From Anaerolineaceae bacterium (GTDB lineage: Bacteria > Chloroflexota > Anaerolineae > Promineifilales > Promineifilaceae): a DNA stretch of 64,000 nucleotides. The stretch covers positions 1 to 64,000 of the forward strand of contig PABI01000090.1 in the NCBI GenBank assembly GCA_002699125.1, given 5' to 3'. Made by a program: the position numbers and the translations under genes. The first letter of the stretch is position 1. The number at the start of each line of letters is the position of its first letter. The notes under the pieces are model-generated. The model worked only from the letters and a program-made list of their open reading frames with translations. It searched no databases and was not told the DNA's origin. Shown here piece after piece: positions 54,209 to 64,000 of this stretch.

Positions 54209-55044
54209 AATTCGCTGTGCTCCACATCAAACACATGCGAATGCAGATTGGCAATCCACTGCTTGCCCTCCTGCGTTTTGCGCAGGTAATGGAGGGCGTC
54301 CTGAATATGCGGCCGTACCACGTTCCAATAAAACTTGGTGAAATTTTGCCGCATGTGGCCGGGACTGGTGTAACCGATGCGCTTGTTTTCCCCCGTTTCT
54401 TCAAATTCATAATACAACGCTGGAATTTTGCGTAAATAATCCGGATCGCCTAACTGGCCAATAAAATCGGCGGCACGTACCAGGCCGGCAAAGCTGCCTG
54501 TTTCCCGGTAAAATGGCTCGTCCGGGACAGGGAAGCGGGTCATTTCGATGTAGCTGGCAATCGTTTTGGCATCCACTTCACTGACAAGCGAATTGCCAAA
54601 CCGTTCCATCACAAAAAGCTTACTGCGACTGACATGATACGGGGTGAGAGCAGCATCCGTGCCACCAAATCGGAGTTTGACCGTATCCCCGTTTTCGCCC
54701 GTAGCATATTCGCCGTTTTTATCCTCACGGCAAACCCCTTTCACATAGCCAATGTCATGGCAAAGCAGAGCCATCATGAAGTGGAGCCAATCGTTGGGGG
54801 TGATGCCGCCTTCGCAAAGGTGTTTGCCCTTGAGGATCGATTGGCCCACCAACGTCACCATAATGGTGTGATCGATATTGTGGTAGAGTGCATCTGAATT
54901 GGCGATGTTTTCCAACGCCAGCCGCCCGGTCCACTCCAAAATGTTGGCGTTTTGCGGTTCCATTAGGCTGTAAGTTTGCCCATAGGCATCCTTTAACGCC
55001 TGCACAAAATGTTCGATCGTTAGGCTCTGCAAATTAAGCATCAT
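54205..55044 (-). CDS. HD-domain phosphohydrolase-like protein
   Basis: A 279-residue cytoplasmic protein with an HD-type metal site: YHNIDHTIMV supplies His residues, MALLCHDIGYVKGV the His-Asp pair, and later conserved segments include DAKTIASYIEMTRFP and LVRAADFIGQLGDPDYL. HD proteins of this shape hydrolyse phosphate esters or cyclic nucleotides. The substrate is not evident. Two adjacent ATG codons are possible starts; the outer one is given. Confidence 0.82.
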   Translation of the reverse strand: MMLNLQSLTIEHFVQALKDAYGQTYSLMEPQNANILEWTGRLALENIANSDALYHNIDHTIMVTLVGQSILKGKHLCEGGITPNDWLHFMMALLCHDIGYVKGVCREDKNGEYATGENGDTVKLRFGGTDAALTPYHVSRSKLFVMERFGNSLVSEVDAKTIASYIEMTRFPVPDEPFYRETGSFAGLVRAADFIGQLGDPDYLRKIPALYYEFEETGENKRIGYTSPGHMRQNFTKFYWNVVRPHIQDALHYLRKTQEGKQWIANLHSHVFDVEHSEF

Positions 55045-55184
55045 CTGATTAATCCGTTTTGTTGTTGATGTTTATGGGTCGCAACGACAGTTTTGTGACT
55101 AATAAGATACAAGTCTATGCAGCGATTGTCTAGCAAAGGAAGCAAATTATAGGTGAAAAATGCAGAGCTGAGGAAAAAGAGGAA

Positions 55185-55859
55185 CTACTGGCGACTCATT
55201 TCGGCAGCGCGAATGGTGAGATTTTCAAAGGTGACCTGGACGGCACCATCTTCTGAGCCGCTGGCAGCAAAGCCTGCCAGCCCTTGTGTAAAATGATCAT
55301 CCGTTCCCTCGGCCACCAATTGGCCGTTCACATACAGGGCCAAGCGGTTGCCGGCACAAATGGCGCGCAGCTGGTTGGCACGTTCACCTTGGCGCACGGC
55401 GTTATTTGGTGTCCAGTCAAAAATGGGAGAAGTGATGCCGCGCTCAACCCGGCGTATGGAGACAAGCCCATCACCGCTGATGAGAAAGTAATATCCATTG
55501 CGACTGTCGCTGCTGCCGGCGCGGCAGACCAGACCATAAGCATTGTTTGGTTCTGGGGAAAGCTGCCGCACGGCCGTTTCCAGCACCACGTCTTCGTACA
55601 CTTCCTTTCCAAAGCTCCAGGCGTAGGCGTCTGAAGTTGAACTGAGTTCGTAGCCACCGTCCGTTTGCAGTACGGCCGTTCCTGCTTCCATATCCAACTT
55701 TTCCGGCCACTCTTCCCGACTGCTAAAGTCTGTTTCCAGCAGCACTTCTTCTGCCGCCACTTCCCCTTCCGCAGCGGCATCTGTGCAGGCAACCAGCACC
55801 ACTGACAGCAGAAAGACCAGTGCGAAGATAAAGTTTTGGTAAGAGGACTCTTTTTGCAT
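55185..55859 (-). CDS. Lipoprotein with concanavalin-like (DUF1080/LamG-type) domain
   Basis: A 224-residue lipoprotein. The signal is MQKESSYQNF then a hydrophobic stretch ending LVAC, the lipobox. The mature part is a single beta-sandwich (about residues 45-220) with LLETDFSSREEWP, YGLVCRAGSSDSRNGYYFLI, NRLALYVNGQLVAEGTDDHF and a closing VQVTFENLTIR, the usual pattern of DUF1080/LamG-like domains. It is probably a glycan- or surface-binding protein. The start at 55859 fits the signal peptide; an extension to 55898 does not. Confidence 0.78.
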   Translation of the reverse strand: MQKESSYQNFIFALVFLLSVVLVACTDAAAEGEVAAEEVLLETDFSSREEWPEKLDMEAGTAVLQTDGGYELSSTSDAYAWSFGKEVYEDVVLETAVRQLSPEPNNAYGLVCRAGSSDSRNGYYFLISGDGLVSIRRVERGITSPIFDWTPNNAVRQGERANQLRAICAGNRLALYVNGQLVAEGTDDHFTQGLAGFAASGSEDGAVQVTFENLTIRAAEMSRQ

Positions 55860-55937
55860 TTTAATCCACTTTCTACAACGAATTGAAGGAACCAACACAT
55901 GCTAAACTAATTCGTTGCTTACTAAAATTCGTTGTGG

Positions 55938-57707
55938 CTAATGATGAAACAGCCGCAAGCCGCTAAAGATAAGCGTCATGCCGTAGGCATCGGCGGCGGC
56001 AATGACATCTTCATCCCGCACAGAACCACCTGGTTCAATAACATATTTAACACCACTGCGCTGCAATCGGTCAATATTGTCGCGGAAAGGGAAGAAGGCA
56101 TCGGAGCTAACGGCCACCTCTTTCAGCTGGTTGAGCCATTCGCGCCGTTCGGCATAGGTCAGCGGCGGCGGCACAATTTCAAACAACGCTTCCCAGGACG
56201 GCCGTTCCACTTCACCAACTTCATCCAGCACAAACAAATCAATCGCATTGTTGCGCACAGCCCGTTTTACCTCATCCTTAAACTGGAAGCTGAGCACACG
56301 CGGATGCTGGCGCAGCCACCAGTTGTCCGCCTTGTCGCCCGCCAGCCGAGTGCAGTGAATGCGCGATTGCTGCCCAGCCCCCAGGCCAATCACCTGGCCG
56401 TTAAGCGCGTAGCATACTGTGTTGGACTGCGCATACTTGGTCGCAATCGTCGCCACGATCAAATCGCGTTTGGCACTGTCGGGCAGTTCCTGGCTGGCGG
56501 AGACCGCATTGAGCAGCAGCGATTCGTTGATTTCAGCGTCGTTGCGCCGCTGCGAGAAGGTGATGCCAAACAGTTCGCGCCGTTCCAGCAGCGGTGGTTT
56601 GTAATTGGGATCAATTTGGATGATGGGGTAACGGCCGTTTTTCTTTTGCTTCAATATTTCCAACGCTTCCGGCTCATACCCTGGCGCAATAACCCCGTCG
56701 GACACCTCGCGGGCGATAAGCCGGGCGGTCATTACATCTACCGGATCACTCAGCGCGACCCAGTCGCCAAAGGACGACATGCGGTCCGCGCCGCGTGCCC
56801 GGGCATAGGCAGTGGCCAGCGGCGTCAGCTCACCCAGCAGGTCGTCCACAAAGTAGGCGCGGGCTTCCTGTCGGCTCAGCGGCACGGCGACGGCCGCTCC
56901 TGCCGGGCTGACATGTTTAAACGAGGCGGCAGCCGGCAAATCGAGGGCGGCTTTAAGTTCCTGCACCAATGGCCAGCCGTTGAGCGCATCTAGCAGGTTA
57001 ATGGTGCCGGGTGAGCCATTGAGTACCTTCAACGGCAGCTCCCCCTGCATGGTGTAAATTTGGGCCGGCGTTTGGTGCGGATTGACGCCGTAGCGCAGCG
57101 TGAGCTGGCTGTGGCTGTGGGGAAATTGCTGGCGCAGAAAATCCGAGATGGCGTCATCGTAAACGGCAGTATGTTGGAATGCTTTCAGCGCCAGGGTTTG
57201 CCGGGTGGGCAAGGTGGTGTCCCCCTGGCCACGCAGCTCGACTAAAATAGTCTTATAGTCGGCCGGGTCACACACCACGGTGACGCGCAAATGGTTTTTG
57301 GCCGCGGCTCGCAGCAGCGTGACGCCGCCGATGTCGATCTGCTCTACAGCTTCTGGCAGCGTAACGTTTTCCTTGGCTACCGTTTCCTGGAAAGGATACA
57401 AGTTGCACACCACCAGATCGATGTTGCGGTAGCCTTGGGCTTTCATGTCTGCCTGGTCGCTCTCGATATTGCGTGCCAGAATGCCGCCATGCACGGCCGG
57501 ATGCAGCGTTTTGACTCGCCCGCCTAACATTTCTGGCGCTTTGGTCAGGTCGGCCACATCTTGAACGGAGATGCCTGCTTCACGAATCATGCGCGCGGTG
57601 CCACCGCTGGCGATCAGCTGAAAATCTAAATCAATTAACGCCTGGGCCAATTCTACCAGACCAGTTTTGTCAGAAACAGAAAGCAGCGCTTGCTTCTTGG
57701 GTGCCAT
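55938..57707 (-). CDS. purH: Bifunctional AICAR transformylase/IMP cyclohydrolase, ATIC-like
   Basis: A 589-residue enzyme catalysing the last two steps of IMP synthesis. The N-terminal cyclohydrolase has [27 protein letters not shown] and [18 protein letters not shown]. The transformylase has [12 protein letters not shown] (catalytic Lys-His), [19 protein letters not shown] and [14 protein letters not shown]. It ends GLRLFHH. Its length and whole-length resemblance are to the animal ATIC type (about 592 residues) rather than the roughly 530-residue E. coli PurH. It follows purA by 80 bases on the same strand; the gap contains CTGCGTAAT repeats. Confidence 0.95.
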   Translation of the reverse strand: MAPKKQALLSVSDKTGLVELAQALIDLDFQLIASGGTARMIREAGISVQDVADLTKAPEMLGGRVKTLHPAVHGGILARNIESDQADMKAQGYRNIDLVVCNLYPFQETVAKENVTLPEAVEQIDIGGVTLLRAAAKNHLRVTVVCDPADYKTILVELRGQGDTTLPTRQTLALKAFQHTAVYDDAISDFLRQQFPHSHSQLTLRYGVNPHQTPAQIYTMQGELPLKVLNGSPGTINLLDALNGWPLVQELKAALDLPAAASFKHVSPAGAAVAVPLSRQEARAYFVDDLLGELTPLATAYARARGADRMSSFGDWVALSDPVDVMTARLIAREVSDGVIAPGYEPEALEILKQKKNGRYPIIQIDPNYKPPLLERRELFGITFSQRRNDAEINESLLLNAVSASQELPDSAKRDLIVATIATKYAQSNTVCYALNGQVIGLGAGQQSRIHCTRLAGDKADNWWLRQHPRVLSFQFKDEVKRAVRNNAIDLFVLDEVGEVERPSWEALFEIVPPPLTYAERREWLNQLKEVAVSSDAFFPFRDNIDRLQRSGVKYVIEPGGSVRDEDVIAAADAYGMTLIFSGLRLFHH

Positions 57708-57787
57708 CTAAATAACTCCTGCTTGCCACAGAGAGCACAGAGAGTAAAGAGAAAATCTGCGTAATCTGCGTAATCTGTGGATTGTTT

Positions 57788-59150
<1,363 letters not shown>

Positions 59151-59341
59151 GAATTGAGTTTTACTTTTTTGTAGCCATGAATTTTCCGCATCTTCCCTTA
59201 TGTGCGGCTTGGTTAATTCTGGCAATAGGTTGCAGCCTTAAATGTTGGGCAGCTGCGCTATTGCGAATAAATTATAACAGAAAAATTTGTGATGGGTTTC
59301 GGTAAGTTTGCCTAATTTTCTTGCTGAAAATTGGCCCCGTT

Positions 59342-60415
59342 TTAGTAATGTACGTTGACGAGGGTACCAATGGAGACAAAATCGTAGATCCAGGCGGCGT
59401 CACTGGTGGCCAGATTAACACAGCCGTGGCTCATGGGTGTGCCAAAGTTGCTGTGCCAGTAGGTGCCGTGCAGGGCGTAATCCTGGTAGAAGTACATGAC
59501 GTAGGGAACGTCTTCCAGGTAATAATCATAGCCCAAAAGGCTGCCGTCCATCGTTTGGCTGCGATAAGTAAGCCAGACGCGGAACTGGCCGGTGACCGTG
59601 GGATGGTCCCAGGTGCCGCTGGAGACGAGCGTGGTGTAGACAACGGTGTCCCCTTCGTAGGCACGCAAGGTTTGGGTGGTCAGATTAACGTCCACCCACC
59701 GTTCGTTGGCGCCGACACCAAACGGCCGTACCGCATCCTGGTAATTGGGATTCACAAAGGTGGGAATGACGGTTGGGGTTGGTGTGGGCGTTGGGGAAGG
59801 TGTCGGTGTAATGGTCCAGGTAGCCCGTGGCTGATCGCTGCCGGTGCTGGCGATTTGCTTGGCCGGCACGTGTGGTTGGGGCGTCTGGGTGGCGGTTGGC
59901 TTGGGATGAACGGCCGTCGTCACCGCCGGAACATTTTCGCTGTTTTCAGCATTGACGATGAGGTTGTTGTTAAGAACGGCCGTTTCCGCTGCGTTACCGT
60001 TAGATTGAAAATATTGCCAGGCGTACACCACTCCCACCAGAACAAAGAGCAGCAGTGCCGCACCCGCTGCCGCCCAGCGCAAGGTTTTAGATTGGAGCCA
60101 ACGGCTAATTGACGTTGATCGATCTGAACCTGGGTCTGCAACCTGGTCTTTTTGCAGCCGTTTTTCGGCCCAGCGGCGCGCTTTTTGCACGGTATCATTG
60201 TGGGGAGCCAGCATTTCGGCCCGGTTGATATATTCCAGGCTGGCCTGAGGGGATTGCGCTACCGTTGCCAGCCAGAGCCAGCCCCGGTAATCGTTTGGGT
60301 CTTGCCGTACGGCTTGCTGCAGCAGTTGGCGTGCCTGGTGTTTGTTGTTTTGCTGTACGGCCGTTTTCGCCTGACGCAGCAAAGGATCAATCGAGGAACT
60401 GGTCATGCTGCTCAT
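59342..60415 (-). CDS. L,D-transpeptidase (YkuD) with TPR-like N terminus
   Basis: A 357-residue protein. A cytoplasmic TPR-like region (about residues 10-75, QARQLLQQAVRQDPNDYRGW) is followed by one membrane helix (about 108-128), a TP-rich linker, and an extracytoplasmic YkuD domain (about 225-357) with HGTYWHSNFG and SHGCVN, where Cys332 is the catalytic nucleophile. It forms 3-3 peptidoglycan cross-links or attaches proteins to the wall. The ATG at 60415 overlaps the amidase stop as ATGA, so translation is coupled; an in-frame start further upstream at 60436 would overlap more. Confidence 0.88.
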   Translation of the reverse strand: MSSMTSSSIDPLLRQAKTAVQQNNKHQARQLLQQAVRQDPNDYRGWLWLATVAQSPQASLEYINRAEMLAPHNDTVQKARRWAEKRLQKDQVADPGSDRSTSISRWLQSKTLRWAAAGAALLLFVLVGVVYAWQYFQSNGNAAETAVLNNNLIVNAENSENVPAVTTAVHPKPTATQTPQPHVPAKQIASTGSDQPRATWTITPTPSPTPTPTPTVIPTFVNPNYQDAVRPFGVGANERWVDVNLTTQTLRAYEGDTVVYTTLVSSGTWDHPTVTGQFRVWLTYRSQTMDGSLLGYDYYLEDVPYVMYFYQDYALHGTYWHSNFGTPMSHGCVNLATSDAAWIYDFVSIGTLVNVHY

Positions 60416-61191
60416 TGGGTGCTGTCCAGAAAGCACTGAATGCCGTTCAAAATACCCGCGGCAGGAACGTCGGCATTGGTGGTGAGCAAGGTCCGATCCA
60501 AATTCATGAAGCCGGTTTCGACAATAATGGCGGGCACACCGTCGGGTAAGGAACGGAAGGCGTGATAGTCGGTCATGTGGGGGGTGATGGTATTGGCGTG
60601 ATAGGGAAGTTGGGTTGCCTGAGCGTAGGCAGCTTCCATGCAGCTTTGCAATTGAATTGAGTCTGTTCGGCTGGAGGGCGCTACCTTGTATCCGGTTGCC
60701 AGGTCATTGACGTAGGTGCAAGAGTCGGCGTGGATGGAGATAACGGCCGTTCCGCCATAGTTACTCAGGCGTGGATCAAACTCATCCAGAATATCGGCAT
60801 GAATGCCCTGGGCCAGCAGTGCACCGGCAACTTTTTCGGCAATGTTCAGATTCACTTCGGCCTCGGTCAGCCCATCAGCGCACACGGCCCCGCTGTCGCT
60901 GCCTTTATGCCCGGCAATAAGGCCAATGCGAATGGGTCCGGGGCTTTGCGCCAGACGCTGCAAAACCGGCTTGGCAGGAATGGGCTTGTAAAAAGGGGCA
61001 GAGAGGGAACTGCTGCTGCTGTTGGCAATCATTTCGGCGGTGGCTTCCGGTGGGCTAAAGAACCAATAGGTGAGCCCCATGCCGACAAACGCCACCAGTA
61101 AAAAAATCACAATGGGCAGATTGCGTCCGAGCAGGCGCAGCCAATCGAACGATTCATTTTCCCAACTGTTGTCCCGAAAGTCTGATTGCAT
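60412..61191 (-). CDS. N-acetylmuramoyl-L-alanine amidase, amidase_3 family
   Basis: A 259-residue protein with one membrane helix near the N terminus (about residues 27-47) and an amidase_3 domain (about 90-255). Zinc ligands and catalytic residues are expected in LIAGHKGSDSGAV, ADGLTEAEVNLNIA, VISIHADSC and IIVETGFMN. It cleaves the bond between muramic acid and the peptide stem outside the membrane. Its stop overlaps the start of the L,D-transpeptidase, giving a two-gene wall-remodelling operon. Confidence 0.88.
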   Translation of the reverse strand: MQSDFRDNSWENESFDWLRLLGRNLPIVIFLLVAFVGMGLTYWFFSPPEATAEMIANSSSSSLSAPFYKPIPAKPVLQRLAQSPGPIRIGLIAGHKGSDSGAVCADGLTEAEVNLNIAEKVAGALLAQGIHADILDEFDPRLSNYGGTAVISIHADSCTYVNDLATGYKVAPSSRTDSIQLQSCMEAAYAQATQLPYHANTITPHMTDYHAFRSLPDGVPAIIVETGFMNLDRTLLTTNADVPAAGILNGIQCFLDSTQ

Positions 61192-61502
61192 ATGGTTTTT
61201 GCCAGCCCGTTGAACCTTGTCACGATCTTATGTCTATATTTTACACGAAACTGTCAATGAGGAAAATGAGAGATTCTAGGGGGAATTTATGAGATTACTT
61301 CGTAAGTCAGGGATGAGAGAAAGTCGCGAATTTTTGGCAGCCTTGCTAAAAATAAGATGAATTTGTCACCTTTTTGCTACAATATGGCTCTAATTAATAA
61401 AGTAGCAGACCCGGCTGAGACAGGTAAGGTTTAGAGGATTGGCCAGATCTAAAGGGTAAATTACCTGGAGCGTTGTGTCTGAAACGGCCGTTGGAGTGCA
61501 AC
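61192..61502. other. Intergenic region between amidase and sigma-factor genes
   Basis: About 310 bases between divergent genes. A TTGACA on the minus strand (61264-61259) has no well-spaced -10. On the plus strand TACAAT near 61377 lacks a well-spaced -35. One ACGGCCGT lies at 61482. No gene can be supported. Confidence 0.35.
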
Positions 61503-62150
61503 ATGCATGAAATTGAACAATTAGTGAACAATGCCAGAAATGGCAGACATGCAAAAGACGTGCGCCAGGAAGCGTTTGCGCAGCTGGTAGGCGAATTTTA
61601 TGAAACCGCATTTCGCTGGGCTTTTAGCCGGTTGAACGACGCCGATTTGGCTCAGGATGCGGTGCAAGAAGCGTTTGTTGTGGCTTACCAAAAGCTGCAT
61701 CAGCTGGAAGAACCTAAAGCGTTTGCCGGTTGGTTTAAGCAAATTGTGCTTAGCCAGACATATCGGCTGCTGCGCGATACACGCCCGCTGGCCAATGCGG
61801 TTAATCTGAGCCAGGAGATTATGGCTTCTGAACCTGGTCCAGTAGCCCAAATAGAAAACGATGAGCTAAAAGAGCGGGTGATGACGGCCGTTCAAGCCTT
61901 GCCGGAAAAGGAACAGGTCGTAACCAAATTGTTTTACCTCAACGGCTACTCGCAGAAAGAGATTGCCCGCTTGCTGGAACTGCCGCTGACCACCGTGAAA
62001 AAGCGGCTGCAATACGCCCGGCAAAATTTGCGCGGCATCCTGGTTAGCATGATGGATGCTTTTGTGCCAGAGCCGGAACCGGCCCCGGCACCCGTACCAA
62101 TTCCGGTGCGTTCCCGGTCAGTTTATCCGCCGGATGTGTCGGAATGGTAA
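61503..62150 (+). CDS. ECF-type RNA polymerase sigma factor
   Basis: A 215-residue sigma-70 family protein. Region 2 has YETAFRWAFSRLNDADLAQD then AVQEAFVVAYQKL. Region 4 has VQALPEKEQVVTKLFYLNGY then SQKEIARLLELPLTTVKKRL. The C-terminal 30 residues are a Pro/Ala/Glu-rich tail (PEPEPAPAPVPIPV). The start at 61503 follows GGAG by 7 bases. No anti-sigma gene is adjacent: ftsH is next, with its own promoter. Its promoter targets are unknown. Confidence 0.88.
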   Translation: MHEIEQLVNNARNGRHAKDVRQEAFAQLVGEFYETAFRWAFSRLNDADLAQDAVQEAFVVAYQKLHQLEEPKAFAGWFKQIVLSQTYRLLRDTRPLANAVNLSQEIMASEPGPVAQIENDELKERVMTAVQALPEKEQVVTKLFYLNGYSQKEIARLLELPLTTVKKRLQYARQNLRGILVSMMDAFVPEPEPAPAPVPIPVRSRSVYPPDVSEW

Positions 62151-62179
62151 AAAGTTCGTTCAAAGCAAAGGATGTATGC

Positions 62180-62208
62180 TTGAATCCTCTCTGGTTTAAG
62201 CGTACAAT
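62180..62208 (+). promoter_or_regulatory. Sigma-70-type promoter of ftsH
   Basis: TTGAAT (62180-62185) and TACAAT (62203-62208) are spaced by 17 bases, 50 bases before the ftsH ATG. It lies just after the sigma-factor gene, so ftsH can be transcribed independently. Confidence 0.7.
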
Positions 62209-62257
62209 GGATTGAAATTTCAAGTTAATTTTTAGAGCAAGTTAGTGAGTAAAAATT

Positions 62258-64000
62258 ATGGATGAGCAACCAAATGACAATCGCCCTTCGGTGCCAACCT
62301 GGGTGTGGATTATTACAATATTTGCCGTCATTGTGGGCTTGCAGCTGCTGTTTAGCGGCCGTTTAAGTGGCCCGGAAGAGATCAGCCAACAGCAATTCTT
62401 TTCCCTGGTGCAAAATGGCGAAGTGGATGTTATTGAGCTGAGCGGTGACACGCTGGAAGCATACCGCGTTGACGCGACAGGCGAAGCCGTGTCCGTAGGT
62501 GTGACGACCAAAGATGCCCAAAGCTCTTTGGAAGATGTGCTGACTTACAATGGCCTGGACAACGAAGCCCTGGATGAATTCAATGTAGAGGTGCAGGTGC
62601 GCAACAATTCGCTGCGCAATAATCTGTTTAGCATCCTCATTACGATTGGCCCTGTTTTGCTGTTAATCTGGATTTTCAGCCGAGGCTTTCGCCAGATGCA
62701 GGGCGGTGGCGGCAACAGCATTTTTGGATTCGGCCGTAGCCGTGCCAAAAACCTAAGCGATGCCGATCGGCCCACAGTGACCTTTGATGATGTTGCCGGT
62801 GTGGATGAAGCCAAATTAGAACTGGCCGAAGTGGTGCAGTTCCTGCGCGAACCGGAGAAGTTTGTCCAGGTTGGCGCGCGTATTCCCAAAGGTGTACTAA
62901 TGGTTGGCCCGCCTGGAACGGGTAAAACGTTGCTGGCTCGCGCCGTTGCCGGTGAAGCTGGTGTGCCCTTCTTCCACATCTCTGGTTCGGAATTTGTAGA
63001 GATGTTTGTCGGTGTTGGTGCCAGCCGCGTACGCGATCTGTTTGAGAAAGCCAAGCAATCGGCCCCATCAATTGTATTTGTGGATGAAATTGATGCTGTC
63101 GGTCGGCAGCGTGGCGCTGGCTTAGGTGGTGGCCACGATGAACGTGAGCAAACCTTAAACCAGATTTTGGTAGAAATGGATGGCTTCGACAACGATACAA
63201 ACGTGATTGTGATGGCTGCCACCAACCGAGCCGATATTTTGGACCCGGCGCTCCTCCGCCCTGGTCGTTTTGACCGCAAAGTTTACGTGGACCTACCCGA
63301 CGTGCGGGGACGTGAAAAGATTTTGGAAGTTCACGCGCGCGGTAAACCAATTAGTAAAGAAGTGGAGTTAAAAGAGTTTGCCAAGCTGACGGCCGGTTTT
63401 TCTGGTGCAGATTTGGAGAACTTGCTCAATGAGGCGGCCATTTTTGCGGCCCGGCGCGATCAGCGGACGATTGGCAACCTGGAGTTTCAGGATGCGTTTG
63501 ACCGCATTGCTTTAGGCCCGGAAAAGAAGAGCCACGTCATGTCCCAGGAAGATAAAGAGACGGTGGCCTACCATGAAGCAGGACACGCCGTGGTGAGCTT
63601 CCATTTGGCTCATACTGATCCGGTTCAGAAGATCACGATTGTTCCGCGCGGGCGGGCTGGTGGTTATGTGCTGCCACTGCGTGAAGAGCGCATGGTATAC
63701 ACGCAAGATAAGTTTGAAGATCAAATTGCGATGGCGATGGGTGGTCGAGCGGCTGAAGAGGTCTTCTTCGGCCAGATTACCACGGGCGCTGCTTCAGACT
63801 TGCAGCAGTCTACTCGTTGGGCAAAAGCGATGGTGATGAATTACGGCATGTCTGCTTCTTTGGGCTTGCCCACCTATGGCGACCAACACAGCAACCCATT
63901 TGTGGGGCGTGACTATGGCTTTGGTGGCGGACGCGATTACAGTGAAGAAGCTGCCAAAGCAATTGATGATGAGGTGCGCATCATTCTGGATCGCAATTAC
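62258..64000 (+). CDS. ftsH: ATP-dependent zinc metalloprotease FtsH, truncated by window end
   Basis: The first 581 codons of FtsH, still open at the right edge. A membrane helix (about residues 14-32), an extracytoplasmic segment and a second helix (about 125-145) precede the AAA ATPase: [14 protein letters not shown] (Walker A), [15 protein letters not shown] (Walker B) and [19 protein letters not shown] (second region of homology). The protease domain begins with the zinc motif HEAGHAVV. It degrades misfolded membrane proteins and some regulators. The start ATG at 62258 lacks a strong ribosome site but gives the normal N terminus. Confidence 0.96.
   Translation, partial: MDEQPNDNRPSVPTWVWIITIFAVIVGLQLLFSGRLSGPEEISQQQFFSLVQNGEVDVIELSGDTLEAYRVDATGEAVSVGVTTKDAQSSLEDVLTYNGLDNEALDEFNVEVQVRNNSLRNNLFSILITIGPVLLLIWIFSRGFRQMQGGGGNSIFGFGRSRAKNLSDADRPTVTFDDVAGVDEAKLELAEVVQFLREPEKFVQVGARIPKGVLMVGPPGTGKTLLARAVAGEAGVPFFHISGSEFVEMFVGVGASRVRDLFEKAKQSAPSIVFVDEIDAVGRQRGAGLGGGHDEREQTLNQILVEMDGFDNDTNVIVMAATNRADILDPALLRPGRFDRKVYVDLPDVRGREKILEVHARGKPISKEVELKEFAKLTAGFSGADLENLLNEAAIFAARRDQRTIGNLEFQDAFDRIALGPEKKSHVMSQEDKETVAYHEAGHAVVSFHLAHTDPVQKITIVPRGRAGGYVLPLREERMVYTQDKFEDQIAMAMGGRAAEEVFFGQITTGAASDLQQSTRWAKAMVMNYGMSASLGLPTYGDQHSNPFVGRDYGFGGGRDYSEEAAKAIDDEVRIILDRNY

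Noticed and set aside
55932-56993. 353-codon frame on the plus strand
   Set aside because: Antisense to purH, which is certain; no recognisable domain.
61259-61264. TTGACA on the minus strand before the amidase gene
   Set aside because: No acceptable -10 element at 16-18 bases; left unannotated.

Overview
The window looks like chromosomal DNA of a moderately GC-rich bacterium, most likely a Chloroflexota member of the Anaerolineae/Ardenticatenia type. This is inferred from gene content: secreted PA14, FG-GAP and CSLREA proteins with TP-rich linkers, CHAT-STAND-TPR proteins, NarL-type signalling next to DMSO-reductase-like operons, and REP-like intergenic palindromes. No rRNA is present to settle it. 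The 8-bp palindrome ACGGCCGT occurs about 90 times by hand count, where about one would be expected by chance.

Layout. 0-4.5 kb: small membrane protein, adenosine-specific kinase, PA14/NBR1-Ig surface protein, UspA, GNAT. 4.7-9.3 kb (minus): secreted FG-GAP/CSLREA protein, asparagine synthetase AsnA, membrane protein. 9.8-13.9 kb: CoA-binding protein, sensor kinase, DmsC-like membrane protein and NarL-type regulator, apparently one operon behind a structured leader. 14.1-22.9 kb: two tandem DmsABC-like molybdoenzyme operons, each with the same palindrome about 223 bp before dmsA and each ending in a hairpin terminator. 22.9-30.9 kb: two multihaem c-type cytochromes with unusual CXXCK sites, a membrane-anchored beta-domain protein, a TorD/DmsD-type chaperone, a polyferredoxin, a radical SAM enzyme and an FmdE-like protein. 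Together 9.8-30.9 kb reads as an anaerobic respiratory module with its own signalling and maturation genes. The substrate cannot be read from sequence.

31-36 kb: CPBP protease, GH3 glucosidase, membrane protein with an FGE/DUF1566-like tail, then a patch of REP-like palindromes. 36.6-41 kb (minus): a 105-aa membrane protein and a CHAT-protease/STAND/TPR protein. The CHAT domain is split by a -1 frameshift at an in-phase T TTT TTG heptamer followed by a possible stem. 41.1 kb: tRNA-Pro(CGG) with promoter and terminator. 41.4-44.8 kb: SDR, KASIII-like protein lacking the usual His and Asn, and acyl-CoA ligase. 45-49.4 kb: histidine kinase, ABC-F ATPase, DJ-1-like protein. 49.6-54.2 kb: STAND ATPase plus TPR partner, a 45-aa secreted Cys peptide, and an ATPase with winged-helix tail. 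54.2-64 kb: HD hydrolase, lipoprotein, ATIC-like PurH, PurA, L,D-transpeptidase, amidase, ECF sigma factor, and FtsH running off the right edge.

The best candidates for undescribed biology are the duplicated Dms/CXXCK-cytochrome module, the frameshifted CHAT protein, the STAND genes with the small secreted peptide, and the iterated palindrome.
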